Source: Longimicrobiaceae bacterium
GTDB lineage: Bacteria > Gemmatimonadota > Gemmatimonadetes > Longimicrobiales > Longimicrobiaceae
Length of the DNA stretch: 32,596 nt
Assembly: GCA_030146875.1 (NCBI GenBank)
Contig: JASLAX010000204.1
Location: 1-32,596 of the forward strand
Reading direction: 5' to 3'
Below the pieces are notes generated by a model, which did no database searches, was not told where the DNA came from, and saw only the letters and a list, made by a program, of their open reading frames with translations. The position numbers were made by a program, and so were the translations under genes. This document shows positions 1-7,179 of the stretch, one piece after another. Within the stretch, counting starts at the first letter, position 1. Each line of letters starts with the position of its first letter.

Positions 1-490
1 GCAGGGGGTGCCCCCTCGGCAGCGCACCTTCGCGCTCGACGTCCCTCCCGCGTGGACCCGGATGCGAGGCGAACCTCTCCGCCAGCCGGATCCCGGGCTC
101 GTCACCCTCTGCGATGGGGACATTTTCGATCGCCATTCACACCGGGGTGAGGCGTCACCCGCAGCCGACGCAGCGAGGCACCAGACCAGACCGTCACCCC
201 TCTCGCATCGTGGGGAGGGGCCGGGGGAGGGGGGCATTCGCGGCTCCCGCCCGAACCCGACCGTCGCCTGGGACGGATCCACGGCTCGTGACGGCACGAA
301 GCCCCCTTCCCGGGGGCTCGGCCTGCATCGTCATCCAACTCGTGGGGGAGACGGCCGTGGAGGGTCGGCGCGAGGCAGTCCCGATGGGAAGGCCGCGGCA
401 GGCGCTGTGGTCGGTGCGCGGCGGGAGCGACGGCCGGGCGGGAGACAGGGGCGGCGACTCCGCTACTGGAGGGCGGGCGTCGAGACAGCA
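1..490. other. Non-coding spacer, no convincing gene
   Basis: Open frames run through this stretch on both strands. Their translations are low-complexity Arg/Pro/Gly protein with no recognisable domain, as expected from random reading of very GC-rich DNA. Visible structure is limited to a small hairpin at 300-318 (7-bp stem AGCCCCC/GGGGGCT, loop TTCCC) and a G-rich, partly palindromic patch around 195-238. The 300-318 hairpin could end a gene lying left of the window, but it has no T tract. I see no RNA gene. Confidence 0.5.
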
Positions 491-529
491 AAGAAGGGGA
501 GGCACCCTCGGTGGGTGCCTCCCCTTCTT
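491..529 (-). terminator. Strong intrinsic terminator of the cupredoxin gene
   Basis: A perfect 17-bp inverted repeat (491-507 with 513-529) has a 5-nt loop (508-512). It lies 18 bp past the stop of the minus-strand cupredoxin gene. Read on the minus strand, the stem ends in TTCTT and continues TTGCTG, a short T-rich tail. Confidence 0.85.
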
Positions 530-546
530 GCGTCCGGCGGAAAGGC

Positions 547-1005
547 TTACTGCGTGACGGTGATCTTGCCCTTCATCCCCATGGCGGCGTGGGGATCGCA
601 CACGTAGGTGTAGGTGCCGGGCTCCATCGTGATCGGCACGTCGTAGGTGGCGCCGGCGGTGGTGAGGTACGGACCGGCCGCCGGGAGCGTGGCGCCCGCC
701 GGGTTCTCGCCGGCCGGGAACGACGCATTGTGTGCGGCGACGCCGTCGGTGGTGAAGCGGATGATGTCGCCCTTCTTCACGCTGACCTCGGCGGGCTCGA
801 ACACCCCGGTCGCGCCGCCCTGCGTGGTGACCATCTTCACCTCGACCACCTGGCCCTGACCCGCCGGCGCGGCGGTCTGCTCGGTGGCCGCGGGAGCCTG
901 CGTGCCCTCGGCGGGCGCCTGGTCGCTGCCGGCGTCCTTGCCGCCGCAGGCGGCGGCGAGGAGAACCAGCCCGAGGGCCGGGAGCGTCTTCACGAACGAG
1001 CCCAT
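547..1005 (-). CDS. Plastocyanin-like cupredoxin lipoprotein
   Basis: This 152-residue protein is probably an envelope electron carrier or copper protein. It starts with a lipoprotein signal peptide whose lipobox LAAAC puts the lipidated cysteine at residue 20. An Ala/Gln/Pro-rich linker follows to about residue 52, then one cupredoxin domain (about 53-152). Type 1 copper ligands are visible: His92 in AAHNASFP, then Cys136, His139 and Met142 or Met144 in VCDPHAAMGMKG. The start is supported by AGGAGA just upstream on the minus strand. The gene is 132 bp downstream of the DUF59 gene and has its own terminator, so it may have its own promoter; an AT-rich ACATTAT patch near 1066-1072 on the minus strand is a possible -10. 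It could donate electrons to the caa3 oxidase encoded later in the window, but nothing here proves that. Copper storage is an alternative. Confidence 0.9.
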   Translation of the reverse strand: MGSFVKTLPALGLVLLAAACGGKDAGSDQAPAEGTQAPAATEQTAAPAGQGQVVEVKMVTTQGGATGVFEPAEVSVKKGDIIRFTTDGVAAHNASFPAGENPAGATLPAAGPYLTTAGATYDVPITMEPGTYTYVCDPHAAMGMKGKITVTQ

Positions 1006-1115
1006 ATCGTCTCCTGTTCTCGTGATCTCTATCTGGTCGCGTCTCGGACCCCTGCCGAGACGGATAATGTAGCTTCCACCCCCACCCCCGGACAGTCGGG
1101 AGAACGAGCGGAGCG

Positions 1116-1134
1116 TGTAGGGAACCTCCCTACA
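1116..1134 (-). terminator. Short hairpin after the DUF59 gene
   Basis: A perfect 8-bp stem TGTAGGGA/TCCCTACA with a 3-nt loop begins four bases past the stop codon of the minus-strand DUF59 gene. It has no T tract, so it is either a weak terminator or an mRNA-end stabiliser. Sixteen bases of it (1121-1136) recur exactly at 25529-25544. Confidence 0.45.
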
Positions 1135-1137
1135 GCA

Positions 1138-1434
1138 TCAGAGCCCCAGCGCGGCGCGGATGGTGGGCGGGATGCGGTCGGCGGTCCAGGGCGGCTGGAA
1201 GGTGAGCTCCACGTCCACGCTCTCCACTCCCTCCACCTTCTCGACCGCCTCGCGGGCCTGGGTCAGGATCTCTCCCGCCACCGGGCACCCGGGGGAGGTG
1301 AGCGACATGGTGACCTCCACGCGGGCACCGTCGATGCGGATGTCGTAGATGAGGCCCAGGACCACCAGGTCCAGCTTCATCTCGGGGTCCTTCACGGTGC
1401 GCAGGGCCTTCCGTACGGCGGCTTCGGTGACCAT
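1138..1434 (-). CDS. MIP18/DUF59 family protein, putative Fe-S assembly factor
   Basis: This 98-residue protein covers one MIP18 (DUF59) domain and almost nothing else. It has the family hallmarks: an N-terminal helix with VKDPEMKLDLVVLGLIYDI, and the SPGCPVAG loop holding the conserved cysteine. Relatives include SufT and the PaaD N-terminal region, which act in iron-sulfur cluster assembly or insertion. No suf or paa gene is nearby, so the exact role is unknown. The open frame extends upstream to 1506, but residues before the ATG at 1434 are unlike the family and Pro/Arg-rich, so the later start is chosen. It is divergent from phosphofructokinase, sharing a short intergenic region. Confidence 0.85.
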   Translation of the reverse strand: MVTEAAVRKALRTVKDPEMKLDLVVLGLIYDIRIDGARVEVTMSLTSPGCPVAGEILTQAREAVEKVEGVESVDVELTFQPPWTADRIPPTIRAALGL

Positions 1435-1515
1435 CTGGGGATTCCGGGGTTCGGGTACGGGGCACGGTCGCCCGCGCAGCATACCCGCGGGGCCTGCGGG
1501 CGTCAAGCCGTCGGC

Positions 1516-1543
1516 TTGCCGCCCGCGGGGGCCGCGCTATCTT
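1516..1543 (+). promoter_or_regulatory. Candidate promoter of phosphofructokinase
   Basis: TTGCCG at 1516-1521 and TATCTT at 1538-1543 are 16 bp apart. They lie about 70 bp before the pfk start in otherwise very GC-rich DNA. Each box matches the sigma-70 consensus at four of six positions. Prediction by eye only. Confidence 0.35.
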
Positions 1544-1555
1544 TTCGGCGGCGGT

Positions 1556-1574
1556 GCCCGGGGGAGCCCCCGGG
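1556..1574 (+). promoter_or_regulatory. GC hairpin in the pfk leader
   Basis: The leader between the candidate promoter and the pfk ATG contains a near-perfect palindrome, CCCGGGG-GAGC-CCCCGGG, with GGT/ACC flanks that extend the pairing after one bulge. It could act as a 5' stabiliser or attenuator. It has no T tract. Function is inferred only from position. Confidence 0.3.
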
Positions 1575-1612
1575 ACCAGCGCGCACGCCGGCAACCACTC
1601 GGGGGCGGGGAC

Positions 1613-2722
1613 ATGGAGAACGCAGGGACGCAGAGGCCCATCCGGCGCATCGCCATCAACACGGGAGGCGGCGACGCCCCCGGCCTGAACGCGGTGATCC
1701 GCGCCGCCACCCTGGCCGCGCTGCAGGAGGGGTGGGAGGTCCTGGGGATCCGCCGCGGCTACATGGGCCTCCTGGAGGGCGAGGTGGACGGCGAGGCCGG
1801 CGTCTTTCCCCTGACGGCGAACTCCGTCCGCGGCATCCACCACCTGGGCGGGACCATCCTGGGCACCACCACCCGCGGGAACCCCTTCGGCCTGGAGGTG
1901 CGGCAGCCGGACGGCACCTGGGGGACCGTGGACCGCTCGGACGAGATCGTGGAACGCTTCCGCGAGATGGAGATCGACGCGCTGATCGCCATCGGCGGCG
2001 ACGGGTCGCTGAACATCGCGCACGCCCTCTACGGGAAGGGGCTGCCGGTGATCGGCGTGCCCAAGACGATCGACAACGACCTGCGCGCCACCGAGGTCAC
2101 CTTCGGCTTCCAGACGGCGGTGGAGGTGGCCACCGACGCCATCGGCCGGCTGCACTCCACGGCCGAGGCCCACCAGCGGGTGATGGTGGTGCAGCTCATG
2201 GGGCGGCACACCGGCTGGATCGCGCTGGAGTCGGGGCTGGCCGGCGGCGGGGACGTGATCCTGATCCCCGAGATCCCGTACTCCATCGACCGCATCGTGG
2301 AGAAGGTGCGCGAGCGCGACGCCTCCGGCCGCCGCTTCAGCATCGTGGTGGCCGCGGAGGGGGCGTACCCCGCGGGAGGCGAGCCCAGCTTCCTGGACCG
2401 CTCCGGGCGCTACGGAGGGATCGCGGACCGGCTGGCGGCCGAGATCGAGGCGGCGAGCGGCAAGGAGACGCGCACCCTGGTGCTGGGGCACATCCAGCGC
2501 GGCGGCTCCCCCATCGCCTACGACCGCAACATCGCGCTGCGCTTCGGCGCGGCGGCGGTGCGATGCATCCGCGACCGGAACCTGGGGACGATGGTGGCGC
2601 TGCAGGGCGCCGCCGTGCGCGCGGTGCCGCTGCGCGACGCCGTGGGGGAGATCAAGCGCGTCTCGCCCGACAACGACCTGGTGGTCGCCGCCCGCCAGCT
2701 CGGGGTGTCGTTCGGCGACTGA
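1613..2722 (+). CDS. pfkA: 6-phosphofructokinase
   Basis: This 369-residue enzyme phosphorylates fructose 6-phosphate, committing carbon to glycolysis. Visible motifs are the nucleotide loop GGGDAPGLNAV near residue 18, GGDGSL at 128-133, the catalytic PKTIDND at 150-156 (Asp154 is the expected base), and MGRHTGW for sugar phosphate binding. At the two positions that usually separate phosphoryl donors it has Gly131 and Lys151, corresponding to 104 and 124 in the E. coli enzyme. Gly at the first favours ATP, while Lys at the second is typical of pyrophosphate enzymes and of some ATP-dependent relatives in actinomycetes. ATP use is more likely but unproven. The ATG at 1613 is chosen because the family begins just before this point; the longer open frame upstream is unlike it. 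A 10-bp hairpin follows the gene. Confidence 0.95.
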   Translation: MENAGTQRPIRRIAINTGGGDAPGLNAVIRAATLAALQEGWEVLGIRRGYMGLLEGEVDGEAGVFPLTANSVRGIHHLGGTILGTTTRGNPFGLEVRQPDGTWGTVDRSDEIVERFREMEIDALIAIGGDGSLNIAHALYGKGLPVIGVPKTIDNDLRATEVTFGFQTAVEVATDAIGRLHSTAEAHQRVMVVQLMGRHTGWIALESGLAGGGDVILIPEIPYSIDRIVEKVRERDASGRRFSIVVAAEGAYPAGGEPSFLDRSGRYGGIADRLAAEIEAASGKETRTLVLGHIQRGGSPIAYDRNIALRFGAAAVRCIRDRNLGTMVALQGAAVRAVPLRDAVGEIKRVSPDNDLVVAARQLGVSFGD

Positions 2723-2730
2723 GCCGCCGT

Positions 2731-2760
2731 TGCGGATCGCACGCCATCCCGCGATCCGCA
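2731..2760 (+). terminator. Hairpin after pfk
   Basis: A perfect 10-bp inverted repeat (2731-2740 with 2751-2760) has a 10-nt loop. It lies 8 bp after the pfk stop codon, and further pairing of flanking GCCG/CGGC is possible. There is no T tract, so termination strength is uncertain. Confidence 0.5.
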
Positions 2761-2931
2761 CGGCCGCCCCCTCGGGACACTTTCGGGGAAACCCGCATGG
2801 CGTCTCGCGGGTGGCCCCCGGGGAGCGCCGGAACGCACTATGCAGGGATGGGCCGCGGCGCGGCGCCGCACCGAAGGTCCCTTCGCGCCCCCGGCCCGCG
2901 TGGCCGTCCGTTCCCTCCCCTCCCCCCGCCG

Positions 2932-4287
2932 ATGTCGACCACGTCCGACCGTGCCTCGGACCTCTCCGGCGTAGCCGATCCCGCGGGCGACACCCTCGCC
3001 CGGGTGGCGCTCGCCTTCGCGTCCGTGCCCCTGCAGGGGAGCGCGGACGAGATCGCGGGCGCCTGCCTGCAGGCGGTGCGCTCCGTGGCGGGCGCGCGCG
3101 CCTGGATCACCGTGCCCACCCGCCCGGTGCCGCTGGCCCTGGGCGACGACCCCGAGGGGCTGAGCCCCCTGTGGCGCTTTCCCGCGCCCGGCGGCGAGGG
3201 CGAGGCGTGGGCGGCGGACGACCCCGAGGGGCTCCCGGCCGAGGTGCGCGAGGCGGTGGCGGCGCAGATGACGCGCATCTGGACGGTGCAGGAGCAGCGC
3301 GCCGCCCAGTCGCTGGAGCTGGACCAGCTCCGCTTCCACCTGGGAGCGCTGCAGCAGGTGGCGCGCACCCTGGCCGTGGTCCGCGGCGCCGACGAGACCG
3401 AGCGGCTGGTCCTGGACTCCGTGGGCGAGGTCTTCTTCACCTGGTGGGCGGCTCTCTACCACACCGACGGCGACCAGTACACCTGCCGAGCCGTGCGCTC
3501 GCTGCGCGGCGAGTCGGTGGCGTACGCCATCCCCTCGCGCGTGGTGACCGCCATCGCGGCGCCGGGGAACCCGCCCGTCATCCCGCCCCGCGACGCCGAG
3601 ATCCGCGACCACGTGCCCGCCGAGGTGGCGGTGGTGGCGCCGCTCGACTTCGGGGACGGGGGCGCGGGCCTGCTCATCCTGGGGCGGCGGATGACCGACG
3701 CGCCGTACGAGCCGCACGACCTGGCGCTGCTCCGCGCCCTGGCCGACTCGTCGGCCATCGCGCTGCGGAACGCGGAGCTGGTGGACCGGCTGCGGGCGCA
3801 GGCCACCATCGACCCGCTCACCGGCTGCCACAACCGCCGGGGGTTCGACGAGATCCTGGCGGTGGAGTTCAACCGCTCGCGTCGCTACTCGCGGCCGCTC
3901 TCGCTGGTGCTGCTGGACATCGACCACTTCAAGAAGATCAACGACGACTTCGGGCACGAGGTGGGGGACCACGCGCTGCAGCGCATCGGCCGCGCGGTGC
4001 GGCACACCTTCCGCACCACGGACAGCGCCTGCCGCTACGGCGGCGAGGAGTTCGCGCTCGTGTTCCCCGAGACCACCAAGGAGGAGGGGCTCCGCCTGGC
4101 CGAGCGCCTGCGGGCGCTCATCGAGTCGCTGCCCCCCAACGCCGAGGTCCCCCGCTCGCTCACGGCGAGCTTCGGGGTGTCGGCGTTTCCCGAGGACGCG
4201 GCCGAGTCCGCGGAGCTGGTCCGCTCCGCCGACCGCGCCCTGTACCTGGCGAAGTCCCGCGGCCGCAACCGCGTGGAGACGGCCTGA
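2932..4287 (+). CDS. GAF-GGDEF diguanylate cyclase
   Basis: This 451-residue cytoplasmic protein is predicted to make the second messenger cyclic di-GMP from two GTP. The N-terminal 120 residues have no clear domain. Residues about 140-285 resemble a GAF sensor domain, and the GGDEF domain fills the C-terminal third. The domain has DIDHFKKINDDFGH for metal and substrate contacts and an active-site GGEEF at 370-374. An RxxD inhibitory site (Arg361 to Asp364, RTTD) sits exactly five residues before GGEEF, so product feedback inhibition is expected. There is no transmembrane segment, so the signal is probably intracellular. The start chosen is the ATG at 2932; upstream reading is low-complexity. 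The gene is followed almost directly by the yhbY-like gene and may share its transcript. Confidence 0.93.
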   Translation: MSTTSDRASDLSGVADPAGDTLARVALAFASVPLQGSADEIAGACLQAVRSVAGARAWITVPTRPVPLALGDDPEGLSPLWRFPAPGGEGEAWAADDPEGLPAEVREAVAAQMTRIWTVQEQRAAQSLELDQLRFHLGALQQVARTLAVVRGADETERLVLDSVGEVFFTWWAALYHTDGDQYTCRAVRSLRGESVAYAIPSRVVTAIAAPGNPPVIPPRDAEIRDHVPAEVAVVAPLDFGDGGAGLLILGRRMTDAPYEPHDLALLRALADSSAIALRNAELVDRLRAQATIDPLTGCHNRRGFDEILAVEFNRSRRYSRPLSLVLLDIDHFKKINDDFGHEVGDHALQRIGRAVRHTFRTTDSACRYGGEEFALVFPETTKEEGLRLAERLRALIESLPPNAEVPRSLTASFGVSAFPEDAAESAELVRSADRALYLAKSRGRNRVETA

Positions 4288-4316
4288 ACCCATTCCGAGA
4301 GGCGACCATCCCAGCC

Positions 4317-4625
4317 CTGACCGCGAAGCAGCGCGCGCACCTGAAGTCCCTGGCGCACCACCTGAAGCCGGTCCTGTTCGTGGGCAAGGACGGGGTGACC
4401 GAGGCCGCCGTCCGCACCCTGCAGGAGGCGCTGAACACCCGCGAGCTCCTGAAGGTGAAGGTGCTGGAGGCCGCGCCCGTCGACGTGCGCGAGGGCGCCG
4501 CCGACCTGGCCTCGCGCGTGGAGGGCGTGGCCGTGGTGCAGACCATCGGCCGCACGGCGGTCCTCTACCGGCCGCACCCCGAGAAGCCGGAGATCGAGCT
4601 TCCGCCCGCGGCGCCGCCGCAGTGA
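4317..4625 (+). CDS. yhbY: YhbY/CRS1-CRM domain RNA-binding protein, non-standard start
   Basis: The coding frame gives a complete small CRM-domain protein of about 102 residues. It opens LTAKQRAHLKSLAHHLKP, has the VGKDGVTE loop and a later RELLKVKVLE strand, matching the YhbY family (about 97 residues) that binds pre-50S ribosomal particles. No ATG, GTG or TTG lies in frame where the family begins. The first in-frame GTG (4380) would remove the conserved first 21 residues. Candidates are CTG at 4317 (used here), ATC at 4308 with GAGAGG five bases upstream, or CTG at 4284 overlapping the stop of the GGDEF gene. The frame is open far upstream, so an unnoticed sequencing error is also possible. 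The strong bidirectional terminator at 4650 ends the unit. Confidence 0.85.
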   Translation: MTAKQRAHLKSLAHHLKPVLFVGKDGVTEAAVRTLQEALNTRELLKVKVLEAAPVDVREGAADLASRVEGVAVVQTIGRTAVLYRPHPEKPEIELPPAAPPQ

Positions 4626-4649
4626 CGTCCGCGGGGTGACGGGACGGGG

Positions 4650-4684
4650 AAGGGGCCGCCGGCGAGATTCGCCGGCGGCCCCTT
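4650..4684. terminator. Bidirectional terminator between convergent genes
   Basis: A perfect 16-bp stem (4650-4665 with 4669-4684) has a 3-nt loop GAT. The outer pairs are AA/TT, giving a short T run on both strands. It lies between the yhbY stop (4625) and the L,D-transpeptidase stop (4704), so it can end both transcripts. Confidence 0.85.
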
Positions 4685-4703
4685 CCGCATCCCCGGGACG
4701 CGT

Positions 4704-5555
4704 CTAGTAGATGTAGACGTCCGTGCCCACCGGGATGTTCTGGTACATCCACATGATGTCGTGGCGGCGCATCCGCAGGCACCCGTGCGAGGCGGCGGTC
4801 CCCACGCTCCGCTCGTTGTCGGTGCCGTGGAAGTAGTAGCCGTCGTACATCTCCAGCTTGGCCACGCCCAGCACGCCCTTGTGGCGGCGCTGCGGGGAGC
4901 CCCAGGGCGGGATGTAGATGGTCCCGCCGCGGATGGGCTCGCGCCCCTCCGGGAAGCCCGCCAGCGCCCCCGGCGAGGCGTTGCTCATGTCCACCACGCG
5001 CAGGCCGCGGCGGCGCGCCACCTCGATGTAGTGCCAGTTGGGCGGCACCCAGACGGGGTCCAGCTCCTTGGCGGTGATGCGCATGCGCCCGCGGGGCGTC
5101 TGGAAGCGCTTGGTCTTGCCGCCCATCACCAGCGTCTTCCCCGATCCCACCGCCACGGGGGCTCGGTAGATGGTGTCGTTGCCGCGGATGTACCACACGC
5201 TCCGCTCGGCGATGGAGACCACCAGGTAGGGCCGGTCGCGCGGCGTGAGCTCCTTCTGCCTGGCGGCAAGCTCCTGCTCTGCCTTCGACATCTGCTCCAC
5301 CGTCTGGCGCTCCTTGCCCTCCAGGAACTCGATGGTGCGGGTGTCGTGCATGTACGCCATCTCGGCGACCTGGCGCTTGAACCGCTCGTTGACCGCCCAG
5401 GCCGAGGCCGCGGCGAAGAGCCCCGCGGCCAGCAGCACGCACAGGAGCATCCCCGCCACCCCCCGCGGGTGGTCGTGGATCAGCCTGCGCAGCCGTCCCG
5501 GCGGGGTGTGGTTGCGGCGCTCGGGAACGCCGGACCGGGTGATTCGCTCGGACAT
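4704..5555 (-). CDS. L,D-transpeptidase (YkuD domain), membrane-anchored
   Basis: This 283-residue enzyme is predicted to cross-link peptidoglycan or attach proteins to it in the periplasm. It has a short basic cytoplasmic tail, one transmembrane helix at about 33-54, then a charged, coiled-coil-like stretch (about 56-100). The C-terminal half is a YkuD domain with His243 in FHGT and the catalytic motif SHGCLRM, where Cys259 is the nucleophile. The protein ends shortly after the active site with the strand VGTDVYIY. It is 12 bp downstream of a sister gene with the same overall plan but no catalytic motif, so the two are probably co-transcribed and co-translated. Confidence 0.93.
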   Translation of the reverse strand: MSERITRSGVPERRNHTPPGRLRRLIHDHPRGVAGMLLCVLLAAGLFAAASAWAVNERFKRQVAEMAYMHDTRTIEFLEGKERQTVEQMSKAEQELAARQKELTPRDRPYLVVSIAERSVWYIRGNDTIYRAPVAVGSGKTLVMGGKTKRFQTPRGRMRITAKELDPVWVPPNWHYIEVARRRGLRVVDMSNASPGALAGFPEGREPIRGGTIYIPPWGSPQRRHKGVLGVAKLEMYDGYYFHGTDNERSVGTAASHGCLRMRRHDIMWMYQNIPVGTDVYIY

Positions 5556-5567
5556 GGTCCTGCTCCG

Positions 5568-6272
5568 CTAGAAGATGAACACCGGCGTGTCGACGCGCAC
5601 CGCGTCGTAGATCGCCGCCAGGTCGGCGGCCCGCGCCACGAACGACGCGGGCTTCACCGTGCCCTTGAGCGGGCCCACCTGCGGCTCGGTGTGGATCTCG
5701 GTCCCGTCGTCGAGCCGCAGCACGTAGCGGCCCAGCCCCCCCTGCACCTTCCGCTCTTCCTCCGCCGGCACCGGCTCGCCCCGGCCGACGTAGACCCACT
5801 CGGGGATGGTGTAGACGGGGTTCGCCTGCTTCTCGGCCAGCCGCCGCTCGCCCAGGGCCCGCACCATCCGCCAGGTGCGCCCGTCGGGCGCCTTGACCGT
5901 GGAGTCCGCGCCGATGCGGATGCGCACCTTGCGCATGGTCGCCTTGCCGTGGTTCAGCGACAGGGTTGAGTCCTCGGTGTTGATGGCGATGTGCACGCCC
6001 TTGGTGGAGAGCTGCCGGATGCGCACGTCGCGCTGCAGCAGGGCGACCGCCAGCTCCGACCGCTTGGCGCGCGACTGCAGGATGCGGTCGCGGGCGGCGC
6101 GCTCGGTGGAGTCCAGCCGCGCGTTGATCTCCGCCGCCTCGCTGCGATACCGCGGCACCCGCGAGCCCACCACCGCGGCGCCGCCCACGAAGAGGAGAAG
6201 AAGCGCGAAGGTGCCCCAGAAGAAGACGGGGTGCTCCCTCCGGAACGGAATTCTGGGTGGAGTCTCGGGCAT
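5568..6272 (-). CDS. Membrane protein resembling an L,D-transpeptidase without its catalytic motif
   Basis: This 234-residue protein has the layout of its downstream neighbour: a basic start, one transmembrane helix (about residues 15-36), a charged helical stretch rich in Arg/Glu, then a C-terminal domain. The last 55 residues can be laid against the YkuD end of the neighbour with one gap: both begin LG, share DG and a following His, a GT pair, and end in a beta-strand (PVFIF versus DVYIY). The SHGC catalytic segment is replaced by PASF, so no nucleophilic Cys or His remains. I infer a degenerate, non-catalytic YkuD-like domain, perhaps a regulatory or substrate-holding partner. The ATG at 6272 is preferred over 6326 because the hydrophobic helix then sits near the N-terminus. 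Confidence 0.75.
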   Translation of the reverse strand: MPETPPRIPFRREHPVFFWGTFALLLLFVGGAAVVGSRVPRYRSEAAEINARLDSTERAARDRILQSRAKRSELAVALLQRDVRIRQLSTKGVHIAINTEDSTLSLNHGKATMRKVRIRIGADSTVKAPDGRTWRMVRALGERRLAEKQANPVYTIPEWVYVGRGEPVPAEEERKVQGGLGRYVLRLDDGTEIHTEPQVGPLKGTVKPASFVARAADLAAIYDAVRVDTPVFIF

Positions 6273-6557
6273 CGCGGGGACGGTCCTCGGTTGGCCTGGA
6301 AGCATCTCTCGGCGGATCTGGTGCAAGAGACGTTCCGTCCGGCGCTATCTGTTTGCCCGGACAAGGTTTGCGCCAGGTTCGGCGGGGCGGTGCGTCCTCC
6401 GCCTTCGCCGGCGGATCGGGAACGGGGCGCCACCGCGCGCACGGCGGGAGGGAGGACGTCACCATCGCTGGCGGACGGGCTGCCGTGGCGCGGCGGCCGT
6501 CGCCCCGCCACCTTTCCCGCGTCCCGCCCTCCACCCCCTCCGACTGCGACGACCGCG

Positions 6558-6944
6558 ATGCACCGCGCCCTCTGGACCGCCGGCTCCCTCCTGGCCCTGA
6601 CCGCCGTGGCCGCGGGAGCCTTCGGCGCGCACGGCCTGCGCGCCCGCCTCCCCGAGAACCTGCTGGCGGCGTTCGAGACCGGCGCGCGCTACCAGATGTA
6701 CCACGCTCTCGCGGTCCTCGTGGTCGCCCTGGCCGCCTCCCGCACGGCGGACGGGCTGCTCCCGCTGGCCGGCTGGCTCTTCGTGTCGGGGTGTGTGGTC
6801 TTCTCCGGATCGCTCTACCTGCTCGCCCTCACCGGAACGCGGTGGCTGGGGGCGGTGACGCCGCTGGGCGGCCTCTGCTTCCTGGCGGGGTGGGCGCTGC
6901 TCGCCGTCGTCGGCTGGCGCTCGGCCGGCGCGACGCAGCCGTAG
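6558..6944 (+). CDS. DUF423 family small membrane protein
   Basis: This 128-residue integral membrane protein has about four hydrophobic helices. The N-terminal signature AAGAFGAHGLRARL and the following YHALA segment are characteristic of DUF423 (YgdD-like) proteins. Their function is not established. The ATG at 6558 is chosen because the family begins with a short helix that leads directly into this signature; upstream reading is low-complexity. The gene stands alone between the divergent L,D-transpeptidase pair and a lipoprotein gene, and a hairpin follows it. Confidence 0.9.
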   Translation: MHRALWTAGSLLALTAVAAGAFGAHGLRARLPENLLAAFETGARYQMYHALAVLVVALAASRTADGLLPLAGWLFVSGCVVFSGSLYLLALTGTRWLGAVTPLGGLCFLAGWALLAVVGWRSAGATQP

Positions 6945-6947
6945 CCG

Positions 6948-6974
6948 GCGGAGGACGAAGGACGCGTCCTCCGC
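6948..6974 (+). terminator. Hairpin after the DUF423 gene
   Basis: A perfect 10-bp inverted repeat GCGGAGGACG/CGTCCTCCGC has a 7-nt loop and starts 4 bp after the stop codon. It lacks a T tract. Confidence 0.55.
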
Positions 6975-7179
6975 AGCCCGACGCCGGCCGGCGCTGTCTC
7001 CCCGGGAGGACACGGGATCGTCCGCGCGGGGGCACGAACCGCGCGGAGCGGGCGGGGTATCGGATTCGTAAGTCGTTGGGCCGCAACCGGCCCGCGTGCG
7101 GCCGTGCGGGGACCTCCTCTTGCCCTTCCTCCGGGTGCCCACGCGGTCCGCACGTCCCTCCAAGCAGAGCGTTTCCCCC

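Noticed and set aside
300..318. Terminator of a gene to the left of the window
   Set aside because: The 7-bp stem has no T tract and no visible gene ends near it, so it is mentioned only as a hairpin in the spacer.
102..601. Several overlapping open frames at the left edge
   Set aside because: All four compete for the same DNA, none has a domain, a signal peptide or a plausible ribosome-binding site, and two run through the terminator.
511..2931. A continuous plus-strand frame extending far upstream of the GGDEF gene
   Set aside because: Before 2932 the translation is low-complexity and antisense or out of frame to the cupredoxin, DUF59 and pfk genes, which are well supported.
2518..6534. 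A 1338-residue open frame on the minus strand
   Set aside because: It runs antisense through the pfk end, the GGDEF gene and yhbY, and out of frame over the transpeptidase pair. The translation is low-complexity Arg/Ala/Gly/His with no domain. Long chance frames are expected at this GC content.
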